Assembly (NCBI RefSeq): GCF_006337165.1
Contig: NZ_CP040896.1
Coordinates: forward strand, 1,736,001 to 1,800,000
Source of the DNA: Hymenobacter jejuensis
GTDB lineage: Bacteria; Bacteroidota; Bacteroidia; Cytophagales; Hymenobacteraceae
Reading direction: 5' to 3'
DNA length: 64,000 nt
Each line of letters starts with the position of its first letter. Positions within the stretch are counted from its first letter, which is position 1. The position numbers were made by a program, and so were the translations under genes. The notes beneath the pieces are model-generated. The model made no database searches and was not told the origin of the DNA. It saw nothing but the letters and a program-made list of their open reading frames with translations. Of the stretch, positions 1 to 8,476 are shown piece after piece.

Positions 1-317
1 ATATGCTCACGGACACCACTTTAGAATCGTCTGATCGTAAGATTATTCTCGACACCAAATACTACGCGGCGGCCCTGCGCCCGCGCTACGACCGGCAGCG
101 GCTTATTTCGCCGCACCTCTACCAGCTCTACGCGTACCTGCAAAACCAGCCGCACCGACCGGGCCAGCAACTGGAAGGCGTGCTGCTGTATCCGGCCACT
201 ACGCGCGCCGTGGATTTGCGCTACACACTGGGTGGCCACCCCGTGCGGGTGGTGACGCTCGACCTGAACCAGCCGTGGGAAGGCATCGCCCGCGACCTTC
301 TGGAGTTGGTACACTAA
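1..317 (+). CDS. mcrC: McrC-family restriction subunit, C-terminal fragment
   Basis: Open to the left edge, so only the last ~105 residues are visible. The segment resembles the C-terminal PD-(D/E)XK nuclease domain of McrC, the nuclease-associated subunit of the McrBC modified-cytosine restriction system. Visible marks are an MLTD motif followed by IILDTKYY (the D...D-T-K catalytic pattern), a HLYQLYAYL helix and the C-terminal LDLNQPW motif typical of the family. The Met at base 3 is probably internal, because in the family this aspartate motif lies well inside the protein. McrB, the GTPase partner, would be expected upstream outside the window. The family call is from motifs only. Confidence 0.75.
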   Translation, partial: MLTDTTLESSDRKIILDTKYYAAALRPRYDRQRLISPHLYQLYAYLQNQPHRPGQQLEGVLLYPATTRAVDLRYTLGGHPVRVVTLDLNQPWEGIARDLLELVH

Positions 318-456
318 GTTGAAGATGCCTGTGAAAACTGGAAGTTAGGCGGATAAAATTGTGCAGCCTTGTGAAAACAGCTGCGTCCCTTGGTTGTCCT
401 TTCGGCTATTTCTGCCTAAACTTCAACCTAGTTTATTCCTCCAAACCTCTACCCTT

Positions 457-2109
457 TTGAAAAGACGTGAATTTGTAGGACTCACTGGCTTTGCGGCCGG
501 TGCCCTGTTCCTGCCCAGTTTTCCCGGTTTTGGTGGCAATCCGGTCGATCCGGAGCGGCTGCTGGAGCAGGTTGATCCCGCCATCAAAAAGCGCTTAGCC
601 GACGCCGCCATGAATGCCGCCAAATCGGCAGGTGCTACTTACGCCGACGTGCGCATCGGCCGCTACCTCAACCAAAGCATTTTTACCCGCGAAAAGCAGG
701 TGCAAAATATTGGCAGTGGCGAGAGCTACGGAGCGGGCGTGCGGGTGCTGGCCAACGGCACCTGGGGCTTCGCAGCTACCAACACCGTTACGGAAGCGGG
801 CATGGCCAAGGCCGCCCAACTGGCCGTGCAGATTGCCAAGGCCAATTCGAAAGTGCAGAAAGAAAAAGTGCAGCTGGCCCCCCAGAAAGGCTACGGCGAC
901 GTAACCTGGAAAACGCCGATCCAGCAGAACGCTTTCGAAGTGCCGATTGCGCAGAAAGTGGAGTTGCTGCTGGCTGCCAACGCCAAAGCGCTGGAAAACG
1001 GCGCCAGCTTTGTCAATTCGTCGCTTTTCCAAATCAATGAGCAGAAGTACTTTGCCTCGACCGATGGCTCGTACATCGACCAGGACATTCACCGCATCTG
1101 GCCCACGTTCAGCGTGACAGCCATTGATCGGGCGTCGGGCAAATTCCGTTCGCGGGAAGCGCTGAGTGCGCCCATGGGCTTGGGTTATGAGTACCTCACG
1201 CCCAAAGCCGCCGACAAGATCGCGGGGCCGACCGGCACGGGTTTGGTGGGCTATAAGATGAGCTACGACATGCTGGAAGACGCGGCCCTAGCTGCCCAGC
1301 AAGCCAAAAGCAAACTCACGGCGAAGTCGGTGGTGCCCGGCAAATACGACGTGGTACTCGACCCAAACCACTTAGGCCTGACCATCCACGAAAGCGTGGG
1401 CCACGCCACCGAGCTCGACCGCGTGCTGGGCTACGAGGCCAACTACGCCGGCACGTCCTTCGCTACGCTGGACAAGTGGAAATCGAAGAACTTCCAATAC
1501 GGCTCGAAACTGGTAAACATCGTCGCTGACAAGCTCCAGCCCGGCTCGCTCGGTGCCGTGGGCTATGACGACGAAGGTGTAAAAACCGGCCAGTGGGACC
1601 TGATTAAGAACGGCGTGCTAGTTGACTACCAGAAAACCCGCGACCAAGCGGGCATCCTCGGGCAAGACCATTCGGATGGCTGTAGCTACGCGCAATCGTG
1701 GCAGGACGTGCAGTTTCAGCGCATGGCCAACGTGAGCTTGCAGCCCGGCAAGGAGAAGATGAGCGTCGACGACATGATCAAGAACGTGGACAAGGGCGTC
1801 TACATCGCCGGCCGCGGATCATATTCTATTGACCAGCAGCGCTATAACTTCCAGTTTGGCGGTACGGTGTTCTATGCCATCAACAAGGGCAAGATTGACG
1901 GCATGTTGGAAGACGTTGCTTATCAGGCCAATACGCAAGAGTTCTGGAACTCCTGCGCGGCCATCTGCGACCAGTCGGATTACCGCCTGTTTGGCTCCTT
2001 CTTCGACGGCAAAGGCCAGCCTTCCCAAGTGTCGGCCGTGAGCCACGGCTCGAGCACCACGCGCTTCAATGGCGTGAACGTGATCAACACGGCCCGCAAA
2101 ATCGGCTAA
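457..2109 (+). CDS. tldD: TldD-family metalloprotease, copy 1
   Basis: 550-residue zinc metallopeptidase of the TldD/PmbA (M103) family. TldD carries the catalytic HExxxH motif, seen here as HESVGH near residues 311-316, and in E. coli works with TldE to degrade or mature peptides such as microcin B17 and CcdA. I place the start at the TTG at 457: the encoded MKRREFVGLTGFAAGALFLP matches the start of the second copy (3753) and resembles a twin-arginine signal. The frame stays open upstream to 361, but that part is not conserved in the paralogue. The tldE partner follows 71 bp downstream. E. coli TldD is cytosolic, so a Tat-like leader is notable. The substrate is unknown. Confidence 0.88.
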   Translation: MKRREFVGLTGFAAGALFLPSFPGFGGNPVDPERLLEQVDPAIKKRLADAAMNAAKSAGATYADVRIGRYLNQSIFTREKQVQNIGSGESYGAGVRVLANGTWGFAATNTVTEAGMAKAAQLAVQIAKANSKVQKEKVQLAPQKGYGDVTWKTPIQQNAFEVPIAQKVELLLAANAKALENGASFVNSSLFQINEQKYFASTDGSYIDQDIHRIWPTFSVTAIDRASGKFRSREALSAPMGLGYEYLTPKAADKIAGPTGTGLVGYKMSYDMLEDAALAAQQAKSKLTAKSVVPGKYDVVLDPNHLGLTIHESVGHATELDRVLGYEANYAGTSFATLDKWKSKNFQYGSKLVNIVADKLQPGSLGAVGYDDEGVKTGQWDLIKNGVLVDYQKTRDQAGILGQDHSDGCSYAQSWQDVQFQRMANVSLQPGKEKMSVDDMIKNVDKGVYIAGRGSYSIDQQRYNFQFGGTVFYAINKGKIDGMLEDVAYQANTQEFWNSCAAICDQSDYRLFGSFFDGKGQPSQVSAVSHGSSTTRFNGVNVINTARKIG

Positions 2110-2180
2110 AGCACGCCTCTCCGCCTCAGCCGAGGTATGGAGTTTTACCACCGCATTTTCATTAGAAATCCTTTCCATAC

Positions 2181-3515
2181 ATGGCCATTCTCTCCAAAGA
2201 CGAAGCCCAGACCATCCTTAAGAAAGTCCTGAGTTTCAGCACCGCCGACGAGTGCGAGGTGACGCTTAACGGCACGACCGGCGGCAACGTCCGCTCGGCC
2301 CGCAATGCTATTTCCACCAGCGGCGCCGTTGACAACGTATCGCTGGCCGTTGAGTCGCGGTTTGGCAAACGCTCCGGCATTGCCACTTGCAACGAGTTCG
2401 ACGACGCTACTTTGCGCCGTTGCGTACAGCGCGCTGAAGAGATCGCCAAGCTCGCGCCCGAAAGCCCGGAGTACATGCCCCTGCTCGGCCCACAGCAGTA
2501 CTTGGAGTCGCCCAAGTCGTTTGCGGCCAACACGGCCGGCATCACGCCCGACTACCGCGCCCAGCAGGTTGCAGCCAGCATGAAGCTCTGCGACGCCAAA
2601 AAGCTGACTTCCGCCGCGTTCCTGAACGACTCGGCCGGCTTCGTAGCCAAGCGCAACAACAAAGGCCTGGAAGCTTATCAGCAGATCACCAACCTCGATT
2701 TCTCCATCACGGTGCGCACGCCGGATGGCACGGGCTCAGGCTACGCCGCGGCCGACTTCACCGACATCAGCAAGTTCGATGCGGCCCGCATGACCCAGAT
2801 TGCGGCCGACAAGGCCACGGGCTCGGTAGGCGCAAAGGCCATTGAACCAGGCAAATACACCGTTATTCTGGAGCCGGCCGCGCTGGTTTCCAATTCGGAT
2901 GCTTCGCTGCTGGGTGCTTTGATGAACGCCCTCGACGCCCGCAACGCCGACGAAGGCCGCTCGTTTTTGAGCAAGAAAGGCGGCGGCAATCGCAAGGGCG
3001 AAAAGATGTTCGACGAGCGCGTCACCATCTACTCCGACCCCACCAACCCCGAGCTGGCCGACCTGACTTTCTCCGGCGACGGTCGCCCGCAAAAGAAGAT
3101 GACCTGGATTGAGAAGGGCGTGGTAAAAAACCTGTACTCGTCGCGCTTCTGGGCCCAGAAAAACAACATCGCCGACATTCCGCGGCCGGGTGGGTTCATT
3201 ATGGAAGGCGGCACGCAAAGCACGCAGGATTTGATTAAGGGCACGGCCAAAGGCATTTTGGTCACGCGCCTGTGGTACATCCGCGCCGTCGACCCTCAAA
3301 CTCTACTCTTCACCGGCCTGACCCGCGACGGTACGTTCTACATCGAAAACGGCAAGATCAAATATCCGGTCAAGAACTTCCGCTTCAACGAGTCGCCCGT
3401 GATCATGCTCAACAACCTAGAAGCCATTGGCAAGCCCGTGCGCTTGGGTGGCAACTTGGTGCCCCCGCTCAAAATCCGCGACTTCACCTTCACCAGTCTT
3501 TCGGATGCTGTATAA
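2181..3515 (+). CDS. tldE: TldE/PmbA-family protein, copy 1
   Basis: 444-residue partner of the preceding TldD homologue. In characterised pairs TldE lacks the catalytic zinc site and is needed for heterodimer formation. No HExxxH is visible here, consistent with that role. Start is the ATG of MAILSKDEAQ, which is also conserved at the start of the second copy. There is no signal peptide, unlike its partner. The C-terminal ~100 residues are almost identical to the paralogue ending at 6771, showing recent duplication. The TAA stop lies inside an AT-rich palindrome (3510-3540). Confidence 0.88.
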   Translation: MAILSKDEAQTILKKVLSFSTADECEVTLNGTTGGNVRSARNAISTSGAVDNVSLAVESRFGKRSGIATCNEFDDATLRRCVQRAEEIAKLAPESPEYMPLLGPQQYLESPKSFAANTAGITPDYRAQQVAASMKLCDAKKLTSAAFLNDSAGFVAKRNNKGLEAYQQITNLDFSITVRTPDGTGSGYAAADFTDISKFDAARMTQIAADKATGSVGAKAIEPGKYTVILEPAALVSNSDASLLGALMNALDARNADEGRSFLSKKGGGNRKGEKMFDERVTIYSDPTNPELADLTFSGDGRPQKKMTWIEKGVVKNLYSSRFWAQKNNIADIPRPGGFIMEGGTQSTQDLIKGTAKGILVTRLWYIRAVDPQTLLFTGLTRDGTFYIENGKIKYPVKNFRFNESPVIMLNNLEAIGKPVRLGGNLVPPLKIRDFTFTSLSDAV

Positions 3516-3540
3516 GTATTTGATAATCAAATACTTATAC
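3510..3540. repeat. AT-rich palindrome carrying ATCAANNACTTA on both strands
   Basis: Fourteen-base arms (GTATAAGTATTTGA and its complement) flank a TAA loop. The tldE stop codon is inside the left arm. It holds the 12-mer ATCAAATACTTA at 3526-3537 and its reverse complement at 3513-3524. A near copy follows the second tldE at 6769-6793. Confidence 0.8.
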
Positions 3541-3558
3541 AATAAAAAACAATAGAAC

Positions 3559-3651
3559 GTCATGCAGAGCCATAGCGAAGCATCTCTACCGCTTCGGCTG
3601 AATAACGCTACAACGAAGCGGTAAGGATGCTTCGCTATGGCTCTGCATGAC
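3559..3651. repeat. 93-bp palindromic element downstream of tldE copy 1
   Basis: Perfect 26-bp outer arms (3559-3584 and 3626-3651) and 10-bp inner arms (TACCGCTTCG at 3587-3596, complement at 3614-3623), separated by a 2-bp mismatch, around a 17-base loop. Its core GAAGCATCTnTACCGnTTCGG recurs in the hairpin at 6807-6871. It looks like a REP/MITE-type dispersed palindrome. No ORF is inside it. It may also terminate transcription or limit read-through to the second tldDE pair. Confidence 0.8.
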
Positions 3652-3752
3652 AGACGCGGATATGACTACCTCTTGAGTATTGGTAGATTTTCTTTTGCCA
3701 TTTCATCCGCTATTCTAGTAGCTGGCCTTCACTCCTTCCAACCTTCTGCATT

Positions 3753-5405
3753 TTGAAAAGACGTGATTTCGTGGGACTTACCGGCCTTGCCGCCGGAGCC
3801 CTTTTCTTGCCTAGCATGCCCGGTTTCGGTGCCGGCAACCCCGTTGATCCTTCCCAGTTGCTGGAGGGCGTCGACACCGCGGTGAAGAAGCGTCTGGCCG
3901 ACGCGGCCTTGAACGCGGCCAAATCGGCGGGCGCCACCTACGCCGACGTGCGCATCGGCCGCTACCTCAACCAAGGAATCTTTACCCGCGAAAAGCAGGT
4001 CCAGAACATCTCCAGCACGGAAAGCTACGGGGTCGGGGTGCGCGTAATTGCCAACGGCACTTGGGGTTTTGCCGCGACGAACACCGTCACGGAAGCCGGC
4101 GTTGCCAAGGCCGCCCAGCTGGCCGTGCAGATTGCCAAGGCCAACTCGAAAGTGCAGAAGGAACAAGTAAAACTGGCTCCGCAAAAAGGATACGGTGAGG
4201 TGTCGTGGAAGGCGCCAATTCAGCAGAACGCGTTTGAGGTGCCGATTGCGCAAAAGGTTGATTTACTGCTAAATGCGAATGCCAAGGCCCTCGAAAACGG
4301 CGCCAGCTTCGTCAATTCGGTGTTGTTTCAAGTAAACGAGCAGAAGTACTTTGCCTCGACCGACGGCTCGTACATCGACCAGGACATTCACCGCATATTC
4401 CCGACGTTCGGCGTAACGGTGGTGGACCGGGCGTCGGGCAAATTCCGCTCGCGGCAGGCCTTGAGCGCTCCGATGGGCTTGGGCTACGAGTACCTCACGC
4501 CCAAAGCCGCCGACAAAGTGCGCGGTCCGGCGGGCTCCGACATCGTAGGCTACAAGCAGAGCTACGACATCATCGAAGACATTACGGCCGCTGCCAAGCA
4601 AGCCAAGCAGAAAATCACGGCCAAATCGGTGGTGCCTGGCAAGTACGATCTGGTGCTCGACCCGCATCACTTGGGCCTGACGATACACGAAAGTGTTGGT
4701 CACCCTTTGGAGCTCGACCGCGTGCTGGGCTACGAGGCCAACTACGCCGGTACGTCCTTCGCCACGCTCGAATGGAAGGCAAAAAAAGCCCCGTATGGCT
4801 CGAAACAAGTGAACATTGTGGCCGACAAGCTTCAGCCCGGCTCACTGGGCGCCGTGGGCTACGACGACGAAGGCGTGAAAACGAAGCGCTGGGATTTGAT
4901 CAAAGAGGGCGTGCTGGTCGACTACGAAAAGATCCGCGACCAAGCGCACATTGTGGGCCAGAACGAATCGGATGGCTGCTGCTACGCGCAATCGTGGCAG
5001 GACGTGCAGTTTCAGCGCATGCCCAACGTCAGCTTGCAGCCGGGCAAAGCCAAGCTGTCGGTGGACGAATTGGTGAAGGGCGTGGACAAAGGCATTTACA
5101 TCGCCGGCAACGGCTCTTTTTCCATCGACCAGCAGCGCTACAACTTCCAGTTTGGCGGCCAGGTGTTTTATGCCATTGAGAAAGGCAAAATCACAGAGAT
5201 GCTGGAAGACGTTGCCTATCAAGCCAATACGCAAGAGTTCTGGAATTCCTGCGCGGCCGTATGCGACGAATCGGACTACCGGTTTGCGGGTTTCTTCAAC
5301 GACGGCAAAGGCCAGCCTTCGCAAAGCTCGGCCGTGAGCCACGGCTCGGCCACGACGCGCTTCAACGGCGTGAACGTGATCAACACGGCCCGCAAAATCG
5401 GCTAA
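3753..5405 (+). CDS. tldD: TldD-family metalloprotease, copy 2
   Basis: 550 residues, strongly similar along its whole length to the product of 457-2109. The zinc motif is HESVGH at residues 312-317. The N-terminus MKRRDFVGLTGLAAGALFLP has a twin arginine, hydrophobic stretch and Ala-rich region like a Tat signal, but no obvious lipobox. Start is TTG, fixed by alignment with copy 1. The cognate tldE starts 41 bp after the stop, so the two are probably one transcript. The copies differ in short stretches, for example after FATL (EWKAKKAPYGS here versus DKWKSKNFQYGS in copy 1). Why two pairs are kept is unknown. Confidence 0.88.
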   Translation: MKRRDFVGLTGLAAGALFLPSMPGFGAGNPVDPSQLLEGVDTAVKKRLADAALNAAKSAGATYADVRIGRYLNQGIFTREKQVQNISSTESYGVGVRVIANGTWGFAATNTVTEAGVAKAAQLAVQIAKANSKVQKEQVKLAPQKGYGEVSWKAPIQQNAFEVPIAQKVDLLLNANAKALENGASFVNSVLFQVNEQKYFASTDGSYIDQDIHRIFPTFGVTVVDRASGKFRSRQALSAPMGLGYEYLTPKAADKVRGPAGSDIVGYKQSYDIIEDITAAAKQAKQKITAKSVVPGKYDLVLDPHHLGLTIHESVGHPLELDRVLGYEANYAGTSFATLEWKAKKAPYGSKQVNIVADKLQPGSLGAVGYDDEGVKTKRWDLIKEGVLVDYEKIRDQAHIVGQNESDGCCYAQSWQDVQFQRMPNVSLQPGKAKLSVDELVKGVDKGIYIAGNGSFSIDQQRYNFQFGGQVFYAIEKGKITEMLEDVAYQANTQEFWNSCAAVCDESDYRFAGFFNDGKGQPSQSSAVSHGSATTRFNGVNVINTARKIG

Positions 5406-5445
5406 ACCAAACATCCCTCCTTTTTCTTCAAAAGCATTTCTCTAC

Positions 5446-6771
5446 GTGGCCATTCTCTCCAAAGACGAAGCTCAGACCATCCTTAAGAAAGTCTTGAGCT
5501 TTAGCACCGCCGACGAATGTACGGTCTACCTGAATGGACGCACCAACGGCAATGTGCGCTACGCTCGCAACAATGTGAGCACTTCTGGCACGACTGATAA
5601 CGTGTCGCTGGCCGTGGAATCTCGATTTGGAAAGCGTTCAGGAACAGCCACTTGCAATCAGTTCGACGACGCTACCTTACGTCGCTGCGTGCAACGCGCC
5701 GAAGAGATCGCCAAGCTCGCGCCCGAAGATCCCGAATACATGCCTTTGCTGGGGCCGCAGCAATACCTCACGCCGGTCAGTGCGGTAGCCAGCACGGCCA
5801 GTATTTCACCCGATTTTCGCGCCCAAGCGGCAGCCGACAGCATTGCGCTGTGCCAGGCCCGCAAGCTGACGGCGGCAGGCTACCTCGAAGACGGCTCCAA
5901 CTTCCAAGCCATGCGCAATAGCAAAGGGCTTGAGGCGTACCAGCAGTCCACGCGGCTCGATTTTTCGGTGACGGTGCGCACGGTCGACGGCACGGGTTCG
6001 GGCTATGCCGTGGCCGATTTTACAGATTCCAGCAAGTTTAACGCCAAGGCTTTAACGCAGATCGCGGCCGATAAGGCGGCGGGTTCGGTGAATGCGAAGG
6101 CCATGGAACCGGGCAAGTACACCGTAATCTTGGAGCCGGCCGCGCTGGTCTCCGACGAAGGGCTGCTCAACCGCCTGATGTACGCTCTTGATGCCCGCGA
6201 AGCCGACGAAGGCCGCTCGTTTTTGAGCAAGAAAGGCGGTGGCAACAAGCTGGGTCAGAAGCTGTTCGATGAGCGCGTCACGATCTACTCCGACCCGCTG
6301 AACCCAGAAGCACCAGGCAACATCTTCGACGGCGACGGCCTGCCGGTGAAGCGCATGAACTGGATCGAGAAGGGCGTGATGAAGAACCTTTACTATTCGC
6401 GCTTTTGGGCCCAGAAAAGCAACGCCCAAGCCACAGCTTTCCCCAGCAACTTTATCATGACCGGCGGCACGCAAAGCACGCAGGACCTGATCAAGAGCAC
6501 GGCCAAAGGCATTTTGGTCACGCGCCTATGGTACATCCGCGATGTAGACCCACAGACGCTATTGGTAACGGGCCTGACCCGCGACGGGACCTTCTATATT
6601 GAAAACGGCAAGATCAAGCACCCAGTCAAGAACTTCCGCTTCAACGAAAGCCCGGTCATTATGCTCAATAATATCGAAGCCATTGGCAAGCCCGTGCGCT
6701 TGGGCGGCAACCTGGTGCCCCCGCTCAAGATCCGCGACTTCACTTTCACCAGTCTTTCAGACGCTGTATAA
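5446..6771 (+). CDS. tldE: TldE/PmbA-family protein, copy 2
   Basis: 441-residue paralogue of the 2181-3515 product, starting at GTG (5446) with the same AILSKDEAQTILKKVLSFS sequence. It is the presumed non-catalytic partner of the adjacent TldD copy 2. Divergence from copy 1 is concentrated in the middle (about residues 110-330), while both ends are near-identical. This could reflect partner- or substrate-specific change with conserved heterodimer surfaces, which is inference. It has no signal peptide. Confidence 0.87.
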   Translation: MAILSKDEAQTILKKVLSFSTADECTVYLNGRTNGNVRYARNNVSTSGTTDNVSLAVESRFGKRSGTATCNQFDDATLRRCVQRAEEIAKLAPEDPEYMPLLGPQQYLTPVSAVASTASISPDFRAQAAADSIALCQARKLTAAGYLEDGSNFQAMRNSKGLEAYQQSTRLDFSVTVRTVDGTGSGYAVADFTDSSKFNAKALTQIAADKAAGSVNAKAMEPGKYTVILEPAALVSDEGLLNRLMYALDAREADEGRSFLSKKGGGNKLGQKLFDERVTIYSDPLNPEAPGNIFDGDGLPVKRMNWIEKGVMKNLYYSRFWAQKSNAQATAFPSNFIMTGGTQSTQDLIKSTAKGILVTRLWYIRDVDPQTLLVTGLTRDGTFYIENGKIKHPVKNFRFNESPVIMLNNIEAIGKPVRLGGNLVPPLKIRDFTFTSLSDAV

Positions 6772-6793
6772 GTATTTGATAATCAAATACTTT
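6769..6793. repeat. AT-rich palindrome after tldE copy 2
   Basis: Arms AAGTATTTGA (6770-6779) and TCAAATACTT (6783-6792) with a TAA loop, overlapping the stop codon as in copy 1. The reverse complement of ATCAAATACTTA is at 6769-6780. The duplication therefore included the 3' flank. Confidence 0.75.
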
Positions 6794-6806
6794 TCATAAC
6801 AACCAA

Positions 6807-6871
6807 AGGCTATCCTGCTGAACGCCGCCGAAGCATCTTTACCGTTTCGGCGGCGCTCAGCAGGATAGCCT
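6807..6871. terminator. Palindromic element / bidirectional terminator between tldE copy 2 and barrel gene
   Basis: 26-base arms (6807-6832 and 6846-6871) with one mismatch and a 13-base loop, between two convergent genes. Core GAAGCATCTTTACCGTTTCGG matches the element at 3559-3651, so it is both a member of a dispersed palindrome family and well placed as a terminator. Confidence 0.7.
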
Positions 6872-6887
6872 AAAGGCGCACTAGTTA

Positions 6888-7517
6888 TTAATTGTGCCCG
6901 CCAATCTGGTAGCCGAGGTAAGCCTGAAACACGCGGTTTTTCAGTTTCGGGTCGTTGACCCCGGCTACTGACTTGGCATCGTTGATGTCGTTGAGGCCGG
7001 CGTTGAAGCGGGCCCCGATCAGCAGGCTGCTTACCTTCACGCCGAGCCCGGCGCACAGGCTGAAATCACCTTTCTTGTACTGGTCGTCTACCTGCTTGCT
7101 TACCTTGCCATATTGCGCCGGCGAAGTAGGCGTGGGCGGCGTAAGGAGCAGCGTACCAGCCTCTTTGGCCGTCATCAACAACCCAAACTGCGGTCCGGCC
7201 TCGACGAACACGGGCCCGGCCGTGAGCTTGACCAAAATGGGCAGGTTGAGGTATTGGAGCTTGGTGTCGTAATCTTCCACGTCGCTTTTGCGCTCTGTGC
7301 CTTGCACCGAGTACAGCAATTCGGGTTGGAGAGAAAGCGGTCCGGCTATTTTGTATTCGTAAAAGGCGCCGGCGTGGTACTGCGTTTTGTATTTGGTATC
7401 GGCATTGATGTTACTGCCGTCGAGCACGGCCATATTAAGGCCGGCTTTGATGCCGAACTGGGCTTGGACGCTGCCCGCCAGAAGCAAAGCAAACAGAAAA
7501 GAAAGGGAGCGTTTCAT
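6888..7517 (-). CDS. Small outer-membrane beta-barrel protein (porin-family, OMP_b-brl_2 type)
   Basis: 209 residues. The start MKRSLSFLFALLLAGSVQAQ is a classic signal peptide cleaved after AQA/VQA-Q. The mature part begins FGIKAGLNMAVLDGS and has alternating beta-strand patterning (LSLQPELLYSVQG, LQYLNLPILVKL, FVEAGPQFGLL) typical of the Bacteroidota PorT/OMP_b-brl_2 family. I prefer this Met over an upstream one at 7547, because the signal peptide then begins at residue 1. The C-terminus ends in alternating aromatic/hydrophobic residues. The neighbouring gene is a paralogue in the same orientation, so this is a tandem duplication. Function is unknown; these barrels rarely have assigned substrates. 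Confidence 0.85.
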   Translation of the reverse strand: MKRSLSFLFALLLAGSVQAQFGIKAGLNMAVLDGSNINADTKYKTQYHAGAFYEYKIAGPLSLQPELLYSVQGTERKSDVEDYDTKLQYLNLPILVKLTAGPVFVEAGPQFGLLMTAKEAGTLLLTPPTPTSPAQYGKVSKQVDDQYKKGDFSLCAGLGVKVSSLLIGARFNAGLNDINDAKSVAGVNDPKLKNRVFQAYLGYQIGGHN

Positions 7518-7602
7518 AGCAGAGGTTGTAGGGATTGTTCTCTGCAAAGGGCGGCATAAATCTGTTTGCTGTCAATCACATAAGAATGTGACCCTAATAA
7601 AG

Positions 7603-7661
7603 CAAAGAGCGTATATTCATAACTAATTAATAATTAGACAGTTATGAATATACGCTCTTTG
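7603..7661 (-). terminator. Hairpin terminator downstream of the second barrel gene
   Basis: Perfect 22-bp inverted repeat (7603-7624 and 7640-7661) with a 15-base AT-rich loop, beginning 4 bp beyond the stop of the 7665-8276 gene and upstream of 6888-7517. Confidence 0.75.
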
Positions 7662-7664
7662 TCC

Positions 7665-8276
7665 TCAATCGCGGCCTCCGAGCTGGATGGAGCCGTACAG
7701 CTGGAACACCCGGTTTTTGAGCTGCGGGTCGTTGAGGCCGCTGAGGTTGCGCAGGTCGTTGATGTCGTTGAGGCCCGCGTTGAAGCGAGCGCCCACGGTA
7801 AACAACGAGAGCCGCAAACCGGCGCCAGCCGCCACGCCGAAGTCGCCGCGCTTGAAGTCGTTGGTGGCGCGGCGCTTGATGTTTTCAAACGTCCCTTCGC
7901 CGGTTTGCTGGGTTCCGTTTTTGTCGGCATCCAGCAGAAATCCGACTTGCGGACCGGCTTCTACAAACACCGGCCCGATGTACACTTTCGCCAGCACAGG
8001 CACGGAGAAGTAGTGCAGCTTGGCATCGAAATTTTCGAACTCCGACTTAAAGCTGGTGCCCTGAGACGAGTACAGCAGTTCTGGCTGGATGGAAACCGGC
8101 CCCACCACCTTAAACTCGTAGAGCAGGCCGGCGTGGTAAGAGGTCATGTAGTGAGTGGAGGCATTCACATTAGAGCCGTCGAGCACGGCCATATTAAGGC
8201 CGCCTTTGATGCCGAACTGGGCATGCGCGCTGCTTACCAATACCAAGGACAGCAACAGCAACAGGATGCGTTTCAT
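7665..8276 (-). CDS. Small outer-membrane beta-barrel protein (porin-family), paralogue
   Basis: 203 residues. Signal peptide MKRILLLLLSLVLVSSAHAQ, then FGIKGGLNMAVLDGSNVNAS, nearly the same mature start as the adjacent gene at 6888. Same strand patterning and the same PVFVEAGPQ motif. The paralogues share both ends and differ mainly in extracellular-loop-like stretches, the usual pattern for duplicated barrels. A strong hairpin separates them, so they may be expressed independently. Likely outer-membrane; ligand unknown. Confidence 0.85.
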   Translation of the reverse strand: MKRILLLLLSLVLVSSAHAQFGIKGGLNMAVLDGSNVNASTHYMTSYHAGLLYEFKVVGPVSIQPELLYSSQGTSFKSEFENFDAKLHYFSVPVLAKVYIGPVFVEAGPQVGFLLDADKNGTQQTGEGTFENIKRRATNDFKRGDFGVAAGAGLRLSLFTVGARFNAGLNDINDLRNLSGLNDPQLKNRVFQLYGSIQLGGRD

Positions 8277-8476
8277 AGCGTAGGATTTGGGGATGAAAGA
8301 GTTGGGTAATAAAAGGGTATAGCCAAAAAGCAGGCCGACTTTCTATTCCTCAGATACCTAACGCCGGCCTTACCCCTATTCTTAAATCCGGAATCGTGTA
8401 TTTTTTTCGCGGATTTGTGCTGAGGATGCCACCTTATCTGTTAGTTTTCGTCCTTGCCCTGTCTTAGCCGCGCTGC

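Noticed and set aside
595..1092. Long antisense ORFs such as 595-1092 (-), 3729-4253 (-), 4842-5414 (-), 21557-22543 (-), 55598-56710 (-)
   Set aside because: They lie opposite well-supported genes, have no family features and low-complexity His/Arg/Val-rich content typical of antisense frames in GC-rich DNA.
7603..7661. Hairpin as a structured regulatory RNA
   Set aside because: Position just after a stop codon and an uninterrupted stem fit a terminator better than a riboswitch; no ligand-type conserved core.
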